From: Leucobacter sp. UBA1945
GTDB taxonomy: Bacteria; Actinomycetota; Actinomycetes; Actinomycetales; Microbacteriaceae
NCBI GenBank assembly: GCA_002336855.1
Contig: DDEV01000140.1
Coordinates: 1-13,117 of the forward strand
Direction of reading: 5' to 3'
DNA length: 13,117 bases
Shown here: in pieces, positions 1-6,212 of the stretch
Position numbering within the stretch: the first letter of the stretch is position 1
How the letters are laid out: every line of letters starts with the position of its first letter
Notes under the pieces: generated by a model
The model's input: only the letters and a program-made list of their open reading frames with translations
The model's database searches: none
Told to the model about the DNA's origin: nothing
Made by a program: the position numbers and the translations under genes

Positions 1-954
1 GGCGGCGAGGCGCGGCCCGAACCGGTAGCGCCTGCGCGCGTGCCGGTGTCCAATGCCGCGCCGGCCCCCGAGCCTGTGGCAGCACCGCAACCTGCACATG
101 AGCCCGCTCCGGTGCTCGCCGAAACCGTTGATCTTTCCGAGGTGCGCTCGCGGCATCTTGCGCGAACTGAGGCGGCCGAGGGTTCTGACAGTGTGCAGCT
201 TGCCGAAGATCGCCTGAAACGGGCCAAGCGGGATCGCCGCACGCGGGAACGCCGTGAGCAGCGGCGCTTCACCGAACATTTGCGGCTTCGTCGCCGGCGC
301 TGGTTCATTGCAGGCGGGGCAGTGCTCGGCCTGGCGCTGTTCGTGGTGGTGGGAGTGTTCACCCCGATCATGGCGGTGCGCGACATTGAGGTGCAGGGTG
401 CGCAGGCCGTCGACGTCGAGCAGCTGCAGCAGTCGCTCTCGCGTTTCGAGGGCGTTCCGCTCGCGCTCGTGAGCGATCGCGATGTGCATCAGGCCGTCGA
501 ATCGTTTCCGTTAATTCAGCGCTATTCGATCGAGCGCATACCGCCGCACACTCTCGTAGTGCTGATCGAGGAGCGCCGGGCCGTGATCGCGATGGAGCGT
601 GAGGGCGGTTTCGACCTGCTCGACCCAGCTGGGGTGCTGCTCGGTCGAGCTGTCGAGCGGCCCTCGGGTGTGCCCCTTGGCAGCCCCGAGCTGACCGATA
701 CCGCTTCGCCCGCGTTTCTTGCGGCGTCGAAGGTCATACGAGACATGCCCGACGACCTGCGACAGCAGCTCGTGAGCGTGCGCGCAAGCAACGCACAGGA
801 TGTGAGCTTTGTGCTCGCGAGCGGCACCGAGGTGCTCTGGGGTGAGGCGAAAGAAACCCAGCGCAAGTCTGCCGTGCTGCGCTCGATGCTTGCTTCGATT
901 GGATCTCCGGGCCTTATTGATGTCTCGGCGCCCGAGGCGCCTGTCTTCAAGTAG
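1..954 (+). CDS. ftsQ: Cell division protein FtsQ (5' end outside the window)
   Basis: FtsQ is a bitopic membrane protein of the divisome that links early Z-ring components to the septal peptidoglycan synthases. The frame is open from base 1, so the true start is probably upstream; GTG codons at 40 and 46 are the first visible candidates. The cytoplasmic N-terminus is long, first Pro/Ala-rich and then highly charged (about nt 205-303, many Arg). One transmembrane helix follows at about nt 304-372. A POTRA domain begins at VRDIEVQG (about nt 376-580), with the typical run ending in RIPPHTLVVLIEERRAV, and then the FtsQ/DivIB C-terminal domain. The protein ends TAG at 954. It lies directly upstream of ftsZ with no ftsA between, as is normal for actinobacteria. 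Family call is firm; the N-terminus is unresolved. Confidence 0.93.
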   Translation, partial: GGEARPEPVAPARVPVSNAAPAPEPVAAPQPAHEPAPVLAETVDLSEVRSRHLARTEAAEGSDSVQLAEDRLKRAKRDRRTRERREQRRFTEHLRLRRRRWFIAGGAVLGLALFVVVGVFTPIMAVRDIEVQGAQAVDVEQLQQSLSRFEGVPLALVSDRDVHQAVESFPLIQRYSIERIPPHTLVVLIEERRAVIAMEREGGFDLLDPAGVLLGRAVERPSGVPLGSPELTDTASPAFLAASKVIRDMPDDLRQQLVSVRASNAQDVSFVLASGTEVLWGEAKETQRKSAVLRSMLASIGSPGLIDVSAPEAPVFK

Positions 955-1074
955 CCGCTTCCCCCCTCGGCGATGCGCGAGAAAGAATATTCTTCGTGCG
1001 AGTGCGGCGTGTCCGGCGATCAGAAATTCGTGCGCCCCGTACGGTAAAAACCGTCAAGCGTATACGCCAATACT

Positions 1075-1105
1075 AACTTTCACCTTCAGGTAGAGGTTGA
1101 AAGTT
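1075..1105 (+). promoter_or_regulatory. Leader hairpin just upstream of the ftsZ RBS
   Basis: AACTTTC (1075-1081) pairs perfectly with GAAAGTT (1099-1105). The stem continues as ACCT (1082-1085) with AGGT (1094-1097), leaving T1098 bulged and an 8-nt loop. The total is 11 base pairs, ending two bases before the Shine-Dalgarno sequence. There is no U-tract, so an RNA element acting on translation or stability, or a DNA operator, is more likely than a terminator. Its function is inference. Confidence 0.5.
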
Positions 1106-1107
1106 GA

Positions 1108-1114
1108 GGGAGGA
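1108..1114 (+). promoter_or_regulatory. ftsZ ribosome binding site
   Basis: GGGAGGA lies seven bases before the GTG at 1122. It decides the start in favour of this GTG over an in-frame TTG at 1104, which lies inside the leader hairpin and has no Shine-Dalgarno sequence of its own. Confidence 0.8.
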
Positions 1115-1121
1115 CCCCACC

Positions 1122-2297
1122 GTGTCGAACCAGAACTACCTCGCAGTGATCAAGGTCGTTGGCGTCGGCGGGGGTGGTGTCAATGCGGTGAACCGCATGA
1201 TCGAGCTCGGCCTTCGCGGCGTCGAGTTCATCGCGGTGAACACCGACGCCCAGGCGCTGCTGCTGAGCGATGCCGACGTGAAGCTCGACATCGGTCGCGA
1301 GATCACGCGCGGCCTCGGCGCTGGCGCAGACCCCGAGGTGGGGCGTCGCGCGGCTGAGGATCACGCTGAAGAGATCGAAGAAGTGCTCACGGGTGCCGAC
1401 ATGGTGTTCGTGACCGCTGGCGAGGGCGGCGGCACCGGTACCGGTGCGGCACCGGTGGTTGCGAGGATCGCCCGCTCGGTCGGCGCGCTCACCATCGGTG
1501 TGGTGACGCGGCCATTCGGTTTTGAGGGCAAGCGTCGCGCGGCTCAGGCCGACACCGGCATTCACACGCTGCGCGAGTCGGTCGATACGCTCATCGTCGT
1601 GCCGAACGACCGCCTGCTCGAGATCAGCGAGCCCGGCATCAGCATGATCGAGGCCTTCGCCGCAGCAGACCAGGTGCTGCTCGCCGGCGTGCAGGGCATC
1701 ACTGACCTGATCACCACCCCGGGTCTGATCAACGTCGACTTCGCAGACGTGAAGTCGGTGATGCAGGGCGCGGGATCGGCGCTCATGGGCATCGGTTCGG
1801 CCAGGGGAGCGGATCGCGCGATCAAGGCGGCAGAGCTCGCCGTGGCCTCGCCGCTGCTCGAGGCATCGATCGAGGGCGCGCACGGCGTGCTGCTCTCGAT
1901 CCAGGGCTCTTCGAACCTCGCGCTGAGCGAGATCACCGAAGCCTCGCAGCTGGTGCACGACGTCGTTCACTCCGAGGCGAACATCATCTTCGGCACCGTC
2001 ATCGACGACACGCTCGGCGACGAGGTGCGCGTGACCGTGATCGCGGCCGGTTTCGACCCCGAGCAGCTCGATGCGAACACGGGTCGCGTGCCAGAGCGCG
2101 GTCGTTTCGCGAGCCGCGTTGAGACCATCGACGACCTTCCCGCCGCGACGCGCAGCCGGGCCCAGTCGGGCGAATCGGCAGAGAACGCCGCCGAGTTCGG
2201 TGAGGTGATCGTGAGCCCTCCCGTAGAGGAGCAGCTCGTCGATCCCGCATTCGACGGCGAAGACCTCGATCTCGACATTCCCGACTTTCTGAAGTAA
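1122..2297 (+). CDS. ftsZ: Cell division GTPase FtsZ
   Basis: FtsZ is the tubulin-like GTPase that polymerises into the cytoplasmic Z-ring and recruits the divisome. From the GTG at 1122 it is 391 residues, a normal actinobacterial length. The Rossmann-type GTP-binding half starts with VVGVGGGGVNAVNRM (about 12-26). The tubulin signature GGGTGTG is at 102-108. The T7 synergy loop NVDFAD is at 204-209, with Asp206 and Asp209 as the catalytic acids that complete the neighbouring subunit's active site. The conserved core ends near 316. A variable acidic linker follows, and the protein closes with the conserved C-terminal peptide DLDIPDFLK, the docking site for SepF in actinobacteria. yggS begins two bases after the stop. 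The start was chosen from the strong GGGAGGA. Confidence 0.98.
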   Translation: MSNQNYLAVIKVVGVGGGGVNAVNRMIELGLRGVEFIAVNTDAQALLLSDADVKLDIGREITRGLGAGADPEVGRRAAEDHAEEIEEVLTGADMVFVTAGEGGGTGTGAAPVVARIARSVGALTIGVVTRPFGFEGKRRAAQADTGIHTLRESVDTLIVVPNDRLLEISEPGISMIEAFAAADQVLLAGVQGITDLITTPGLINVDFADVKSVMQGAGSALMGIGSARGADRAIKAAELAVASPLLEASIEGAHGVLLSIQGSSNLALSEITEASQLVHDVVHSEANIIFGTVIDDTLGDEVRVTVIAAGFDPEQLDANTGRVPERGRFASRVETIDDLPAATRSRAQSGESAENAAEFGEVIVSPPVEEQLVDPAFDGEDLDLDIPDFLK

Positions 2298-2299
2298 CC

Positions 2300-3010
2300 G
2301 TGGCTGAGAACTCGGGGCACGAAGGCGCAGCTTCGCTTGCCGGGCGACTCGAAGCCGTGCAACTGGGGCTCGCTGACGCCGCCCGCAGCGCCGGCCGATC
2401 GCCCGATGAGCTGACGCTGATCGTCGTGACCAAGTTTCACCCGGCGAGCCTCGTGCGCGATCTTGCCGAGCTCGGCGTGCGAGATGTCGGCGAGAACCGG
2501 CATCAGGAGGCGCAGCTCAAGAGCGCAGAGCTCGCGAGCCTTGATCTGCGATGGCACTTCATCGGCCAGCTGCAGACCAAAAAGGCGCGGCAGGCGGCGC
2601 AATACGCGCATGCAATCCACTCTGTCGATCGAGAGCGGCTTGTCGACGCGCTCGCGACCGCCGAGGTGCCCAGCCCCATCGACGCGTTTGTGCAGATAAA
2701 TCTCACTGACGATCCGGGCCGCGGGGGAGCCGCGCCCGCGGAACTCGAGCGCATCGCCGAGCGTGTGCTCGAGACGCCAACGCTGCGGTTGCGCGGCGTG
2801 ATGGCGGTGGCACCGCTGCCCGAAGAGGAAGAGGCTACGAGCGCGTTTGCCCGCCTGCGCGTGCTTTCGGAGCGCCTGCGCTCGCTCGATCCGAACGCAA
2901 GCGCCATCTCTGCGGGCATGACGCACGACTACGTCGAGGCGATCGCGGCTGGCGCGACACACCTTCGAATCGGCAGCGCAATCACGGGAAACAGGCCGGT
3001 CGCCGGTTAG
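2300..3010 (+). CDS. yggS: YggS/PLPBP family pyridoxal phosphate homeostasis protein
   Basis: This is a 236-residue single-domain alanine-racemase-fold protein of the YggS/PROSC family, which binds pyridoxal 5'-phosphate and buffers the cofactor pool without known enzyme activity. The PLP lysine is Lys45 in IVVTKFHPAS. Other family landmarks are DVGENRHQEAQLK, WHFIGQLQTKKA, a substrate-loop GRGGA, GVMAVAPLPEE, and the C-terminal phosphate-binding pair AGMTHDYVEAIAAGATHLRIGSAITG. The usual phosphate-site SMGMS reads SAGMT here, a mild variant. The GTG start at 2300 lies 2 bp after the ftsZ stop, which implies translational coupling. Position between ftsZ and sepF is conserved in actinobacteria and many Firmicutes. 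In mycobacteria and streptomycetes a laccase-domain gene (yfiH/pgeF) usually sits between ftsZ and yggS; it is missing here. Confidence 0.95.
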   Translation: MAENSGHEGAASLAGRLEAVQLGLADAARSAGRSPDELTLIVVTKFHPASLVRDLAELGVRDVGENRHQEAQLKSAELASLDLRWHFIGQLQTKKARQAAQYAHAIHSVDRERLVDALATAEVPSPIDAFVQINLTDDPGRGGAAPAELERIAERVLETPTLRLRGVMAVAPLPEEEEATSAFARLRVLSERLRSLDPNASAISAGMTHDYVEAIAAGATHLRIGSAITGNRPVAG

Positions 3011-3040
3011 TCTCGAAAGCATAACGCGGAACGAACCGGC
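3002..3040 (+). repeat. Inverted repeat between yggS and sepF
   Basis: GCCGGTT (3002-3008) is exactly inverted as AACCGGC (3034-3040), with a 25-base spacer. The left arm overlaps the yggS stop codon and the right arm ends seven bases before the sepF ribosome binding site. It could form a loose hairpin in the transcript or be an operator. There is no T-tract, and a 7-bp match over this distance may be chance. Confidence 0.35.
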
Positions 3041-3047
3041 ATTCGTG

Positions 3048-3053
3048 AAGGAG
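3048..3053 (+). promoter_or_regulatory. sepF ribosome binding site
   Basis: AAGGAG lies nine bases before the ATG at 3063. It rules out the in-frame GTG at 3045, which overlaps this site, as the start. Confidence 0.8.
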
Positions 3054-3062
3054 ATTGAGAAC

Positions 3063-3548
3063 ATGGGTAATCCGTTGAAGAAGACCATGGTGTTCCTTGG
3101 TCTCGCCGAGGAAGAACTCGACGAGCAGGGAAACCCCGTCGAGCCAGTTCGCGCTGAGAGCGAGCCTGCCCCTGCGCCCGCTGCGGCAAAGCCGGCTCAG
3201 CGCGCGCCCGTCACCCCACTGCGCAAGGTCGCGCCTGTGCGTCAGGTGATGCCGCAAGCTATGAATGAGATTCTGACTGTGCACCCGACCGAGTACCGCG
3301 ATGCCGCGACGGTTGCCGAGAGCTTCCGCGAGGGCGTCCCGGTGATCCTCAACCTCTCGCGCATGAACGAGGCCGAGGCGAAACGTCTCATCGATTTCGC
3401 CAGCGGCCTGACGATGGGTCTCTCGGGGCGCATCGAACGGGTGACCAGCAAGGTGTTCCTGCTGTCGCCGGAGCACATTGCCACGAGCAATGGCGAGGCG
3501 CCGAAGCAGGGCGAGTCGGGCTCGTTCTTCGTCAGCGCCACCGCGTAG
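3063..3548 (+). CDS. sepF: Cell division protein SepF, FtsZ membrane anchor
   Basis: SepF tethers FtsZ filaments to the membrane; in actinobacteria, which lack FtsA and ZipA, it is the main anchor. The protein is 161 residues. The extreme N-terminus MGNPLKKTMVFLGL is the conserved amphipathic membrane-binding helix. A Pro/Ala-rich acidic linker runs to about residue 60. The SepF (DUF552) fold follows, from about NEILTVHPTEY to VFLLSPEHIA, including VILNLSRMNEAEAKRLIDFASGL, the region of the dimer that contacts the FtsZ C-terminal peptide. A short Ser/Gly tail ends at TAG 3548. It is in the standard place between yggS and yggT. The start is fixed by AAGGAG and by the family-typical N-terminus. 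Confidence 0.97.
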   Translation: MGNPLKKTMVFLGLAEEELDEQGNPVEPVRAESEPAPAPAAAKPAQRAPVTPLRKVAPVRQVMPQAMNEILTVHPTEYRDAATVAESFREGVPVILNLSRMNEAEAKRLIDFASGLTMGLSGRIERVTSKVFLLSPEHIATSNGEAPKQGESGSFFVSATA

Positions 3549-3553
3549 TGTAG

Positions 3554-3847
3554 GTGGCTACCGCGCTTTTCATTGCCGCTCTCATCCTGAAGCTGGCGAT
3601 TCAGATCTACATTTATGTACTGTGGGCGAGGTTCATCCTCGACTGGGTGCGAGTGCTCAATCCGAGGTTCCGGCCTCGTGGAGTGCTGCTCGTGCTCTTC
3701 GAGTTGGTGTTTACGCTCACAGACCCACCGATCAAGATGTTTCGACGCATCTTGCCACCAATTCGCCTCGGTCAGATCTCGCTTGACCTAGGCTGGATGG
3801 TGACAATGTTCTGCTGCTGGATCCTTTTGATCTTTATTCCAGTGTGA
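3554..3847 (+). CDS. YggT family integral membrane protein
   Basis: This is a 97-residue YggT-family membrane protein. Two hydrophobic segments lie at about 2-25 and 75-96. Between them is the conserved stretch RPRGVLLVLFELVFTLTDPP followed by IKMFRRILPPIRLGQISLDLGW, which is diagnostic. The molecular role of YggT is not established; its position between sepF and divIVA is conserved across actinobacteria and suggests a role at the division membrane or growing pole. The start is a GTG at 3554, five bases after the sepF stop. No Shine-Dalgarno sequence is visible, so translation probably depends on ribosomes finishing sepF. Two adjacent Cys in the second helix (FCCWILL) are unremarkable. Confidence 0.93.
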   Translation: MATALFIAALILKLAIQIYIYVLWARFILDWVRVLNPRFRPRGVLLVLFELVFTLTDPPIKMFRRILPPIRLGQISLDLGWMVTMFCCWILLIFIPV

Positions 3848-3920
3848 CCTGCATACGATTATTTGCTAGCGTTACCTAGACGACCGCGCAGGCGGTCATC
3901 CAAGCGAAAGAGACTTTACG
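3848..3920 (+). promoter_or_regulatory. divIVA upstream region with GC-rich hairpin
   Basis: This 73 bp gap contains AT-rich sequence (about 3852-3880) and then a perfect hairpin, GACCGC (3882-3887), loop GCAG, GCGGTC (3892-3897), 23 bases before the divIVA ATG. Promoter-like hexamers such as TACGAT (3854-3859) or CCTAGA (3875-3880) are present, but without a well-spaced -35. A separate divIVA promoter is plausible because the gap is the largest since ftsZ. The RBS before 3921 is weak (AAAGAGA). Confidence 0.4.
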
Positions 3921-4556
3921 ATGGCACTGACTCCCGAAGACGTGTTGAACCAGAAGTTCACGATCACCAAGTTCCGTGACGGCTACGACCTCGACCAGGT
4001 CGACGAGTTCCTCGACACGATCGTCGAAGAAATCAAGGAGCGCGAGCAGAACGAGGGCGCGCTTCGCGAGCAGCTCGATGCGGCAAACGCCGAGATCGAG
4101 TCGCTCAAGGCGCAGCTCGCGGCGGCTGGCGATCAGGCTCCTGCTTCGGAGCGCACCATCGTGGTCGACGCTCCGGCACCCCAGCCCGCTGCAGCCCCCG
4201 TCGCAGCAGCTGAGGCGCCCCGCTCGCACGATGCAGACGCGGTGAAGTCGAGCGCGATGCTGCAGCTCGCGCTCGAGCTGCACGACAAGCACGTGCACGA
4301 GGGCGAAACCACTCGCGATCAGCTCATCGCGGCTGCCGAGGAGAAGGCAGACCAGCTCGTCTCGGAGGCCGAAGACAAGCGCGCCGAGGTGCTGCGCAAG
4401 CTTGAGGGCGAGAGCAACGATCTGCGCGACGTGATCAAAGAACTGCGCGACTTCGAGGGCGAGTACCGCTCGACCCTGCGTTCGTACATTCAGTCGCAGC
4501 TGCGCAACCTCGACGGCTCGCCCGAGCCCGACGGCGCACCCTCCGGCCTCAACTAA
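3921..4556 (+). CDS. divIVA: Polar growth scaffold DivIVA (Wag31-like)
   Basis: DivIVA/Wag31 self-assembles on negatively curved membrane at poles and septa and directs peripheral peptidoglycan synthesis and polar growth in actinobacteria. The protein is 211 residues. The N-terminal membrane-binding domain is MALTPEDVLNQKFTITKF followed by RDGYDLDQVDEFLD; Phe18-Arg19 lie where the membrane-inserting loop is in B. subtilis DivIVA. A first coiled coil covers about 24-67. A Pro/Ala-rich linker spans about 70-115. The C-terminal coiled coil (about 116-200) contains the conserved LALELHDKHVHEGE region. It is shorter than mycobacterial Wag31 (about 260 residues), mainly in the linker. It is the last gene of the dcw cluster here, and lspA starts 8 bp after its stop. 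Confidence 0.96.
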   Translation: MALTPEDVLNQKFTITKFRDGYDLDQVDEFLDTIVEEIKEREQNEGALREQLDAANAEIESLKAQLAAAGDQAPASERTIVVDAPAPQPAAAPVAAAEAPRSHDADAVKSSAMLQLALELHDKHVHEGETTRDQLIAAAEEKADQLVSEAEDKRAEVLRKLEGESNDLRDVIKELRDFEGEYRSTLRSYIQSQLRNLDGSPEPDGAPSGLN

Positions 4557-4564
4557 GCCGGAGC

Positions 4565-5200
4565 GTGCAAGAGCAGACTGCTCCTGACCAGCCCGAAACC
4601 GCGGCGTCGCCAAGACACCGCGGTTCGGCGTTGGCGCTACTGAGCCTCGCGATTGTCGTGTACGCGACTGACCAGCTCACCAAGAACTGGGTGGTTGCGA
4701 ATCTGCCCGAGGGGCGCAGCGTGCCCGTACTCGGCGAGTTCCTGCAGTGGTACTTCGTGAGAAACCCCGGCGCTGCCTTCTCGATGGCCAGCGGTGCGAC
4801 CTGGGTGTTCACCCTGCTCGCTGCCGCCGTGGTTGGCGCGATCATCTGGCAGGTTCGCCATCTCGGTTCGCGTACGTGGGCGATCTTCTTCGCTCTTTTA
4901 CTCGGAGGCGTGCTCGGAAACCTCACGGACCGTCTCACGAGGGACCCCGGGTTTCCGGTGGGGCACGTGATCGACTTCATCTCGACCCCGTGGATGTTCC
5001 CGTGGCCGCTGAGCCCGGCGATCTACAACGTGGCTGATATCGGTATCGTCTCGGCAATGTGCCTATTCGTGCTGATCACGATTCTTGGCTTGCCGATCGA
5101 CGGCTCGCCCAGGTCGCGTGGTGGCAAGAATGGTGGCGACGCTGAGGCCATCGAGAGTGAAGCCACCGACACGGATTCCACCGAAGAGGATCCCGCCTGA
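4565..5200 (+). CDS. lspA: Lipoprotein signal peptidase (signal peptidase II)
   Basis: LspA is a membrane aspartyl protease that cleaves diacylglyceryl-prolipoproteins just before the lipobox cysteine. The protein is 211 residues with four predicted transmembrane helices (about 20-37, 78-97, 104-121, 151-177). Conserved motifs are TDQLTKNWVV, FVRNPGAAFS, GGVLGNLTDR, GHVIDFI and YNVADIGI; the catalytic dyad should be Asp137 (VIDFI) and Asp158 (NVAD). The C-terminal 35 residues form a hydrophilic, acidic, Gly/Ser/Asp-rich cytoplasmic tail, which is not needed for the fold and resembles tails in other actinobacterial LspA proteins. The GTG at 4565 has GGAG only one base away, so initiation is probably coupled to divIVA termination. 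The last base of its TGA is the first base of the next ATG. Confidence 0.97.
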   Translation: MQEQTAPDQPETAASPRHRGSALALLSLAIVVYATDQLTKNWVVANLPEGRSVPVLGEFLQWYFVRNPGAAFSMASGATWVFTLLAAAVVGAIIWQVRHLGSRTWAIFFALLLGGVLGNLTDRLTRDPGFPVGHVIDFISTPWMFPWPLSPAIYNVADIGIVSAMCLFVLITILGLPIDGSPRSRGGKNGGDAEAIESEATDTDSTEEDPA

Positions 5201-6117
5201 TGGAGTACCGTTCGCTGCCCGTGCCTGACGGCCTCGTGGGCAAGCGCGTCGATGCGGCCCTCTCAGCTCTGCTCGGATTCTCGCGCAGCTTCGCCGCCGA
5301 GGTCATCCAGGGTGGCGGCGTCACCCTCGACGGCCAGGTGCTCGGCAAATCCGACCGGCTGCACGCCGACGGCTGGCTCGAGGTCAGCTGGGCGCCGAAG
5401 GTCGGCCCACAGATCATCCCTGTTGATCTGCCCGAGCTGGGCATCGTCTATGACGACGATGATTTTGTCGTGATCGACAAGCCCGCCGGGGTCGCGGCGC
5501 ACCCGTCGCTCGGCTGGGAGGGCCCGACTGTGCTCGGTGCACTCGCCGGCGCCGGCTACCGCATTGCTACTTCCGGCCCACCGGAGCGTCAGGGCATTGT
5601 GCACCGTCTCGACGTCGGCACGAGTGGGCTCATGGCTGTCGCGAAGAGTGAGATGGCGTATAGCGCACTCAAGTGGGCGTTCAAGCGCCGTGAAGTGAGC
5701 AAGATCTACCATACGGTCGTGCAGGGGCACCCCGATCCGCTCGCTGGCACGATCGATGGGCCTATAGGCCGACACCCTGGCAGCGAGTGGAAGTTCGCAG
5801 TCACCCGCGACGGCAAGCACTCGATCACGCACTACCGAACCCTCGAGGCGTTTCCATACGCCTCATTACTCGAGGTCGAACTCGAAACCGGCCGCACACA
5901 CCAGATTCGTGTGCACATGTCGGCGCAGCGGCATCCGTGCGTCGGCGACTCGATGTATGGCGCCGATCCCACGCTCAGCGAACGGCTCGGCCTCGAACGA
6001 CAGTGGCTGCACGCGATGCGTCTCGGGTTCGCGCACCCTCGAACCGGCGAACCGGTCGAATTCGAGTCGACGTACGCAGCCGACCTCGAGCACGCGCTCG
6101 ACGTGCTGCGCGGCTGA
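5200..6117 (+). CDS. RluA-family 23S rRNA pseudouridine synthase (RluD-like)
   Basis: This 305-residue enzyme belongs to the RluA/RluD family, which isomerises uridine to pseudouridine in structured RNA. An N-terminal S4 RNA-binding domain covers about 11-70 (GKRVDAALSALLGFSRS and GGGVTLDGQVLGKSDRL). The catalytic domain follows, with VVIDKPAGVAAHPS, the motif IVHRLDVGTSGLMAVAKS holding the nucleophile Asp138, and the late motif LETGRTHQIRVHM...HPCVGDSMYG. S4 plus this layout is RluD-like. RluD in E. coli modifies helix 69 of 23S rRNA, but the exact target here cannot be read from sequence. It overlaps lspA by one base (TGATG), a lspA-RluD order also found in mycobacteria (Rv1539-Rv1540). Confidence 0.93.
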   Translation: MEYRSLPVPDGLVGKRVDAALSALLGFSRSFAAEVIQGGGVTLDGQVLGKSDRLHADGWLEVSWAPKVGPQIIPVDLPELGIVYDDDDFVVIDKPAGVAAHPSLGWEGPTVLGALAGAGYRIATSGPPERQGIVHRLDVGTSGLMAVAKSEMAYSALKWAFKRREVSKIYHTVVQGHPDPLAGTIDGPIGRHPGSEWKFAVTRDGKHSITHYRTLEAFPYASLLEVELETGRTHQIRVHMSAQRHPCVGDSMYGADPTLSERLGLERQWLHAMRLGFAHPRTGEPVEFESTYAADLEHALDVLRG

Positions 6118-6130
6118 CTTTTCGCTGCTA

Positions 6131-6148
6131 GCCGCTCCGCTGAGCGGC
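6131..6148 (+). terminator. Hairpin after the pseudouridine synthase gene, possible terminator
   Basis: GCCGCTC (6131-6137) pairs perfectly with GAGCGGC (6142-6148) around a 4-nt loop, 14 bases after the preceding stop. No run of T follows (CTTGGCG), so it is at best an L-shaped actinobacterial-type terminator or a partial attenuator upstream of dnaE. Confidence 0.45.
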
Positions 6149-6149
6149 C

Positions 6150-6184
6150 TTGGCGTCACGCTCGGCGCGGTACCCTTGAAGGGT
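6150..6184 (+). promoter_or_regulatory. Possible dnaE promoter with overlapping palindrome
   Basis: TTGGCG (6150-6155) and TACCCT (6171-6176) form a weak -35/-10 pair with a short 15-base spacer. The -10 overlaps an exact inverted repeat ACCCTT-G-AAGGGT (6172-6184). A start near 6183 would leave a leader of about 30 bases before the RBS at 6201-6207 (AGAGGGA). The assignment is tentative; it fits the 95 bp gap and the hairpin just upstream. Confidence 0.35.
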
Positions 6185-6212
6185 TGGTGTGAGCGCGGCG
6201 AGAGGGACATGA

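Larger units (their letters stand above)
955..1121 (+). promoter_or_regulatory. ftsQ-ftsZ intergenic region with several dyads
   Basis: This 167 bp gap is AT-richer than its flanks and carries three perfect palindromes or inverted repeats besides the leader hairpin: AAGAATATTCTT (983-994), ACGGT-AAAA-ACCGT (1041-1054) and GCGTATACGC (1058-1067). ftsZ in actinobacteria is generally transcribed from promoters in this gap, so a promoter is expected. TATACG (1061-1066) or AATACT (1069-1074) could serve as a -10 box, but I see no good -35 partner. The dyads could be operators or weak attenuators; no regulator can be named from sequence alone. Confidence 0.5.

Noticed and set aside
1104..1121. Upstream TTG start for ftsZ adding six residues
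   Set aside because: It falls in the leader hairpin with no RBS, whereas the GTG at 1122 has GGGAGGA seven bases upstream and gives the typical FtsZ N-terminus.
954..1121. Absence of ftsA between ftsQ and ftsZ as a possible deletion
   Set aside because: Actinobacteria generally lack FtsA; SepF fills the anchoring role, and it is present downstream.
3045..3062. GTG start for sepF adding six residues
   Set aside because: It overlaps the AAGGAG site that serves the ATG at 3063, and SepF proteins begin with MGNPLKKT-like sequence.
1967..3088. A 373-codon minus-strand frame across ftsZ, yggS and the sepF start
   Set aside because: It is antisense to three well-supported genes, low in complexity, without a recognisable domain or RBS.
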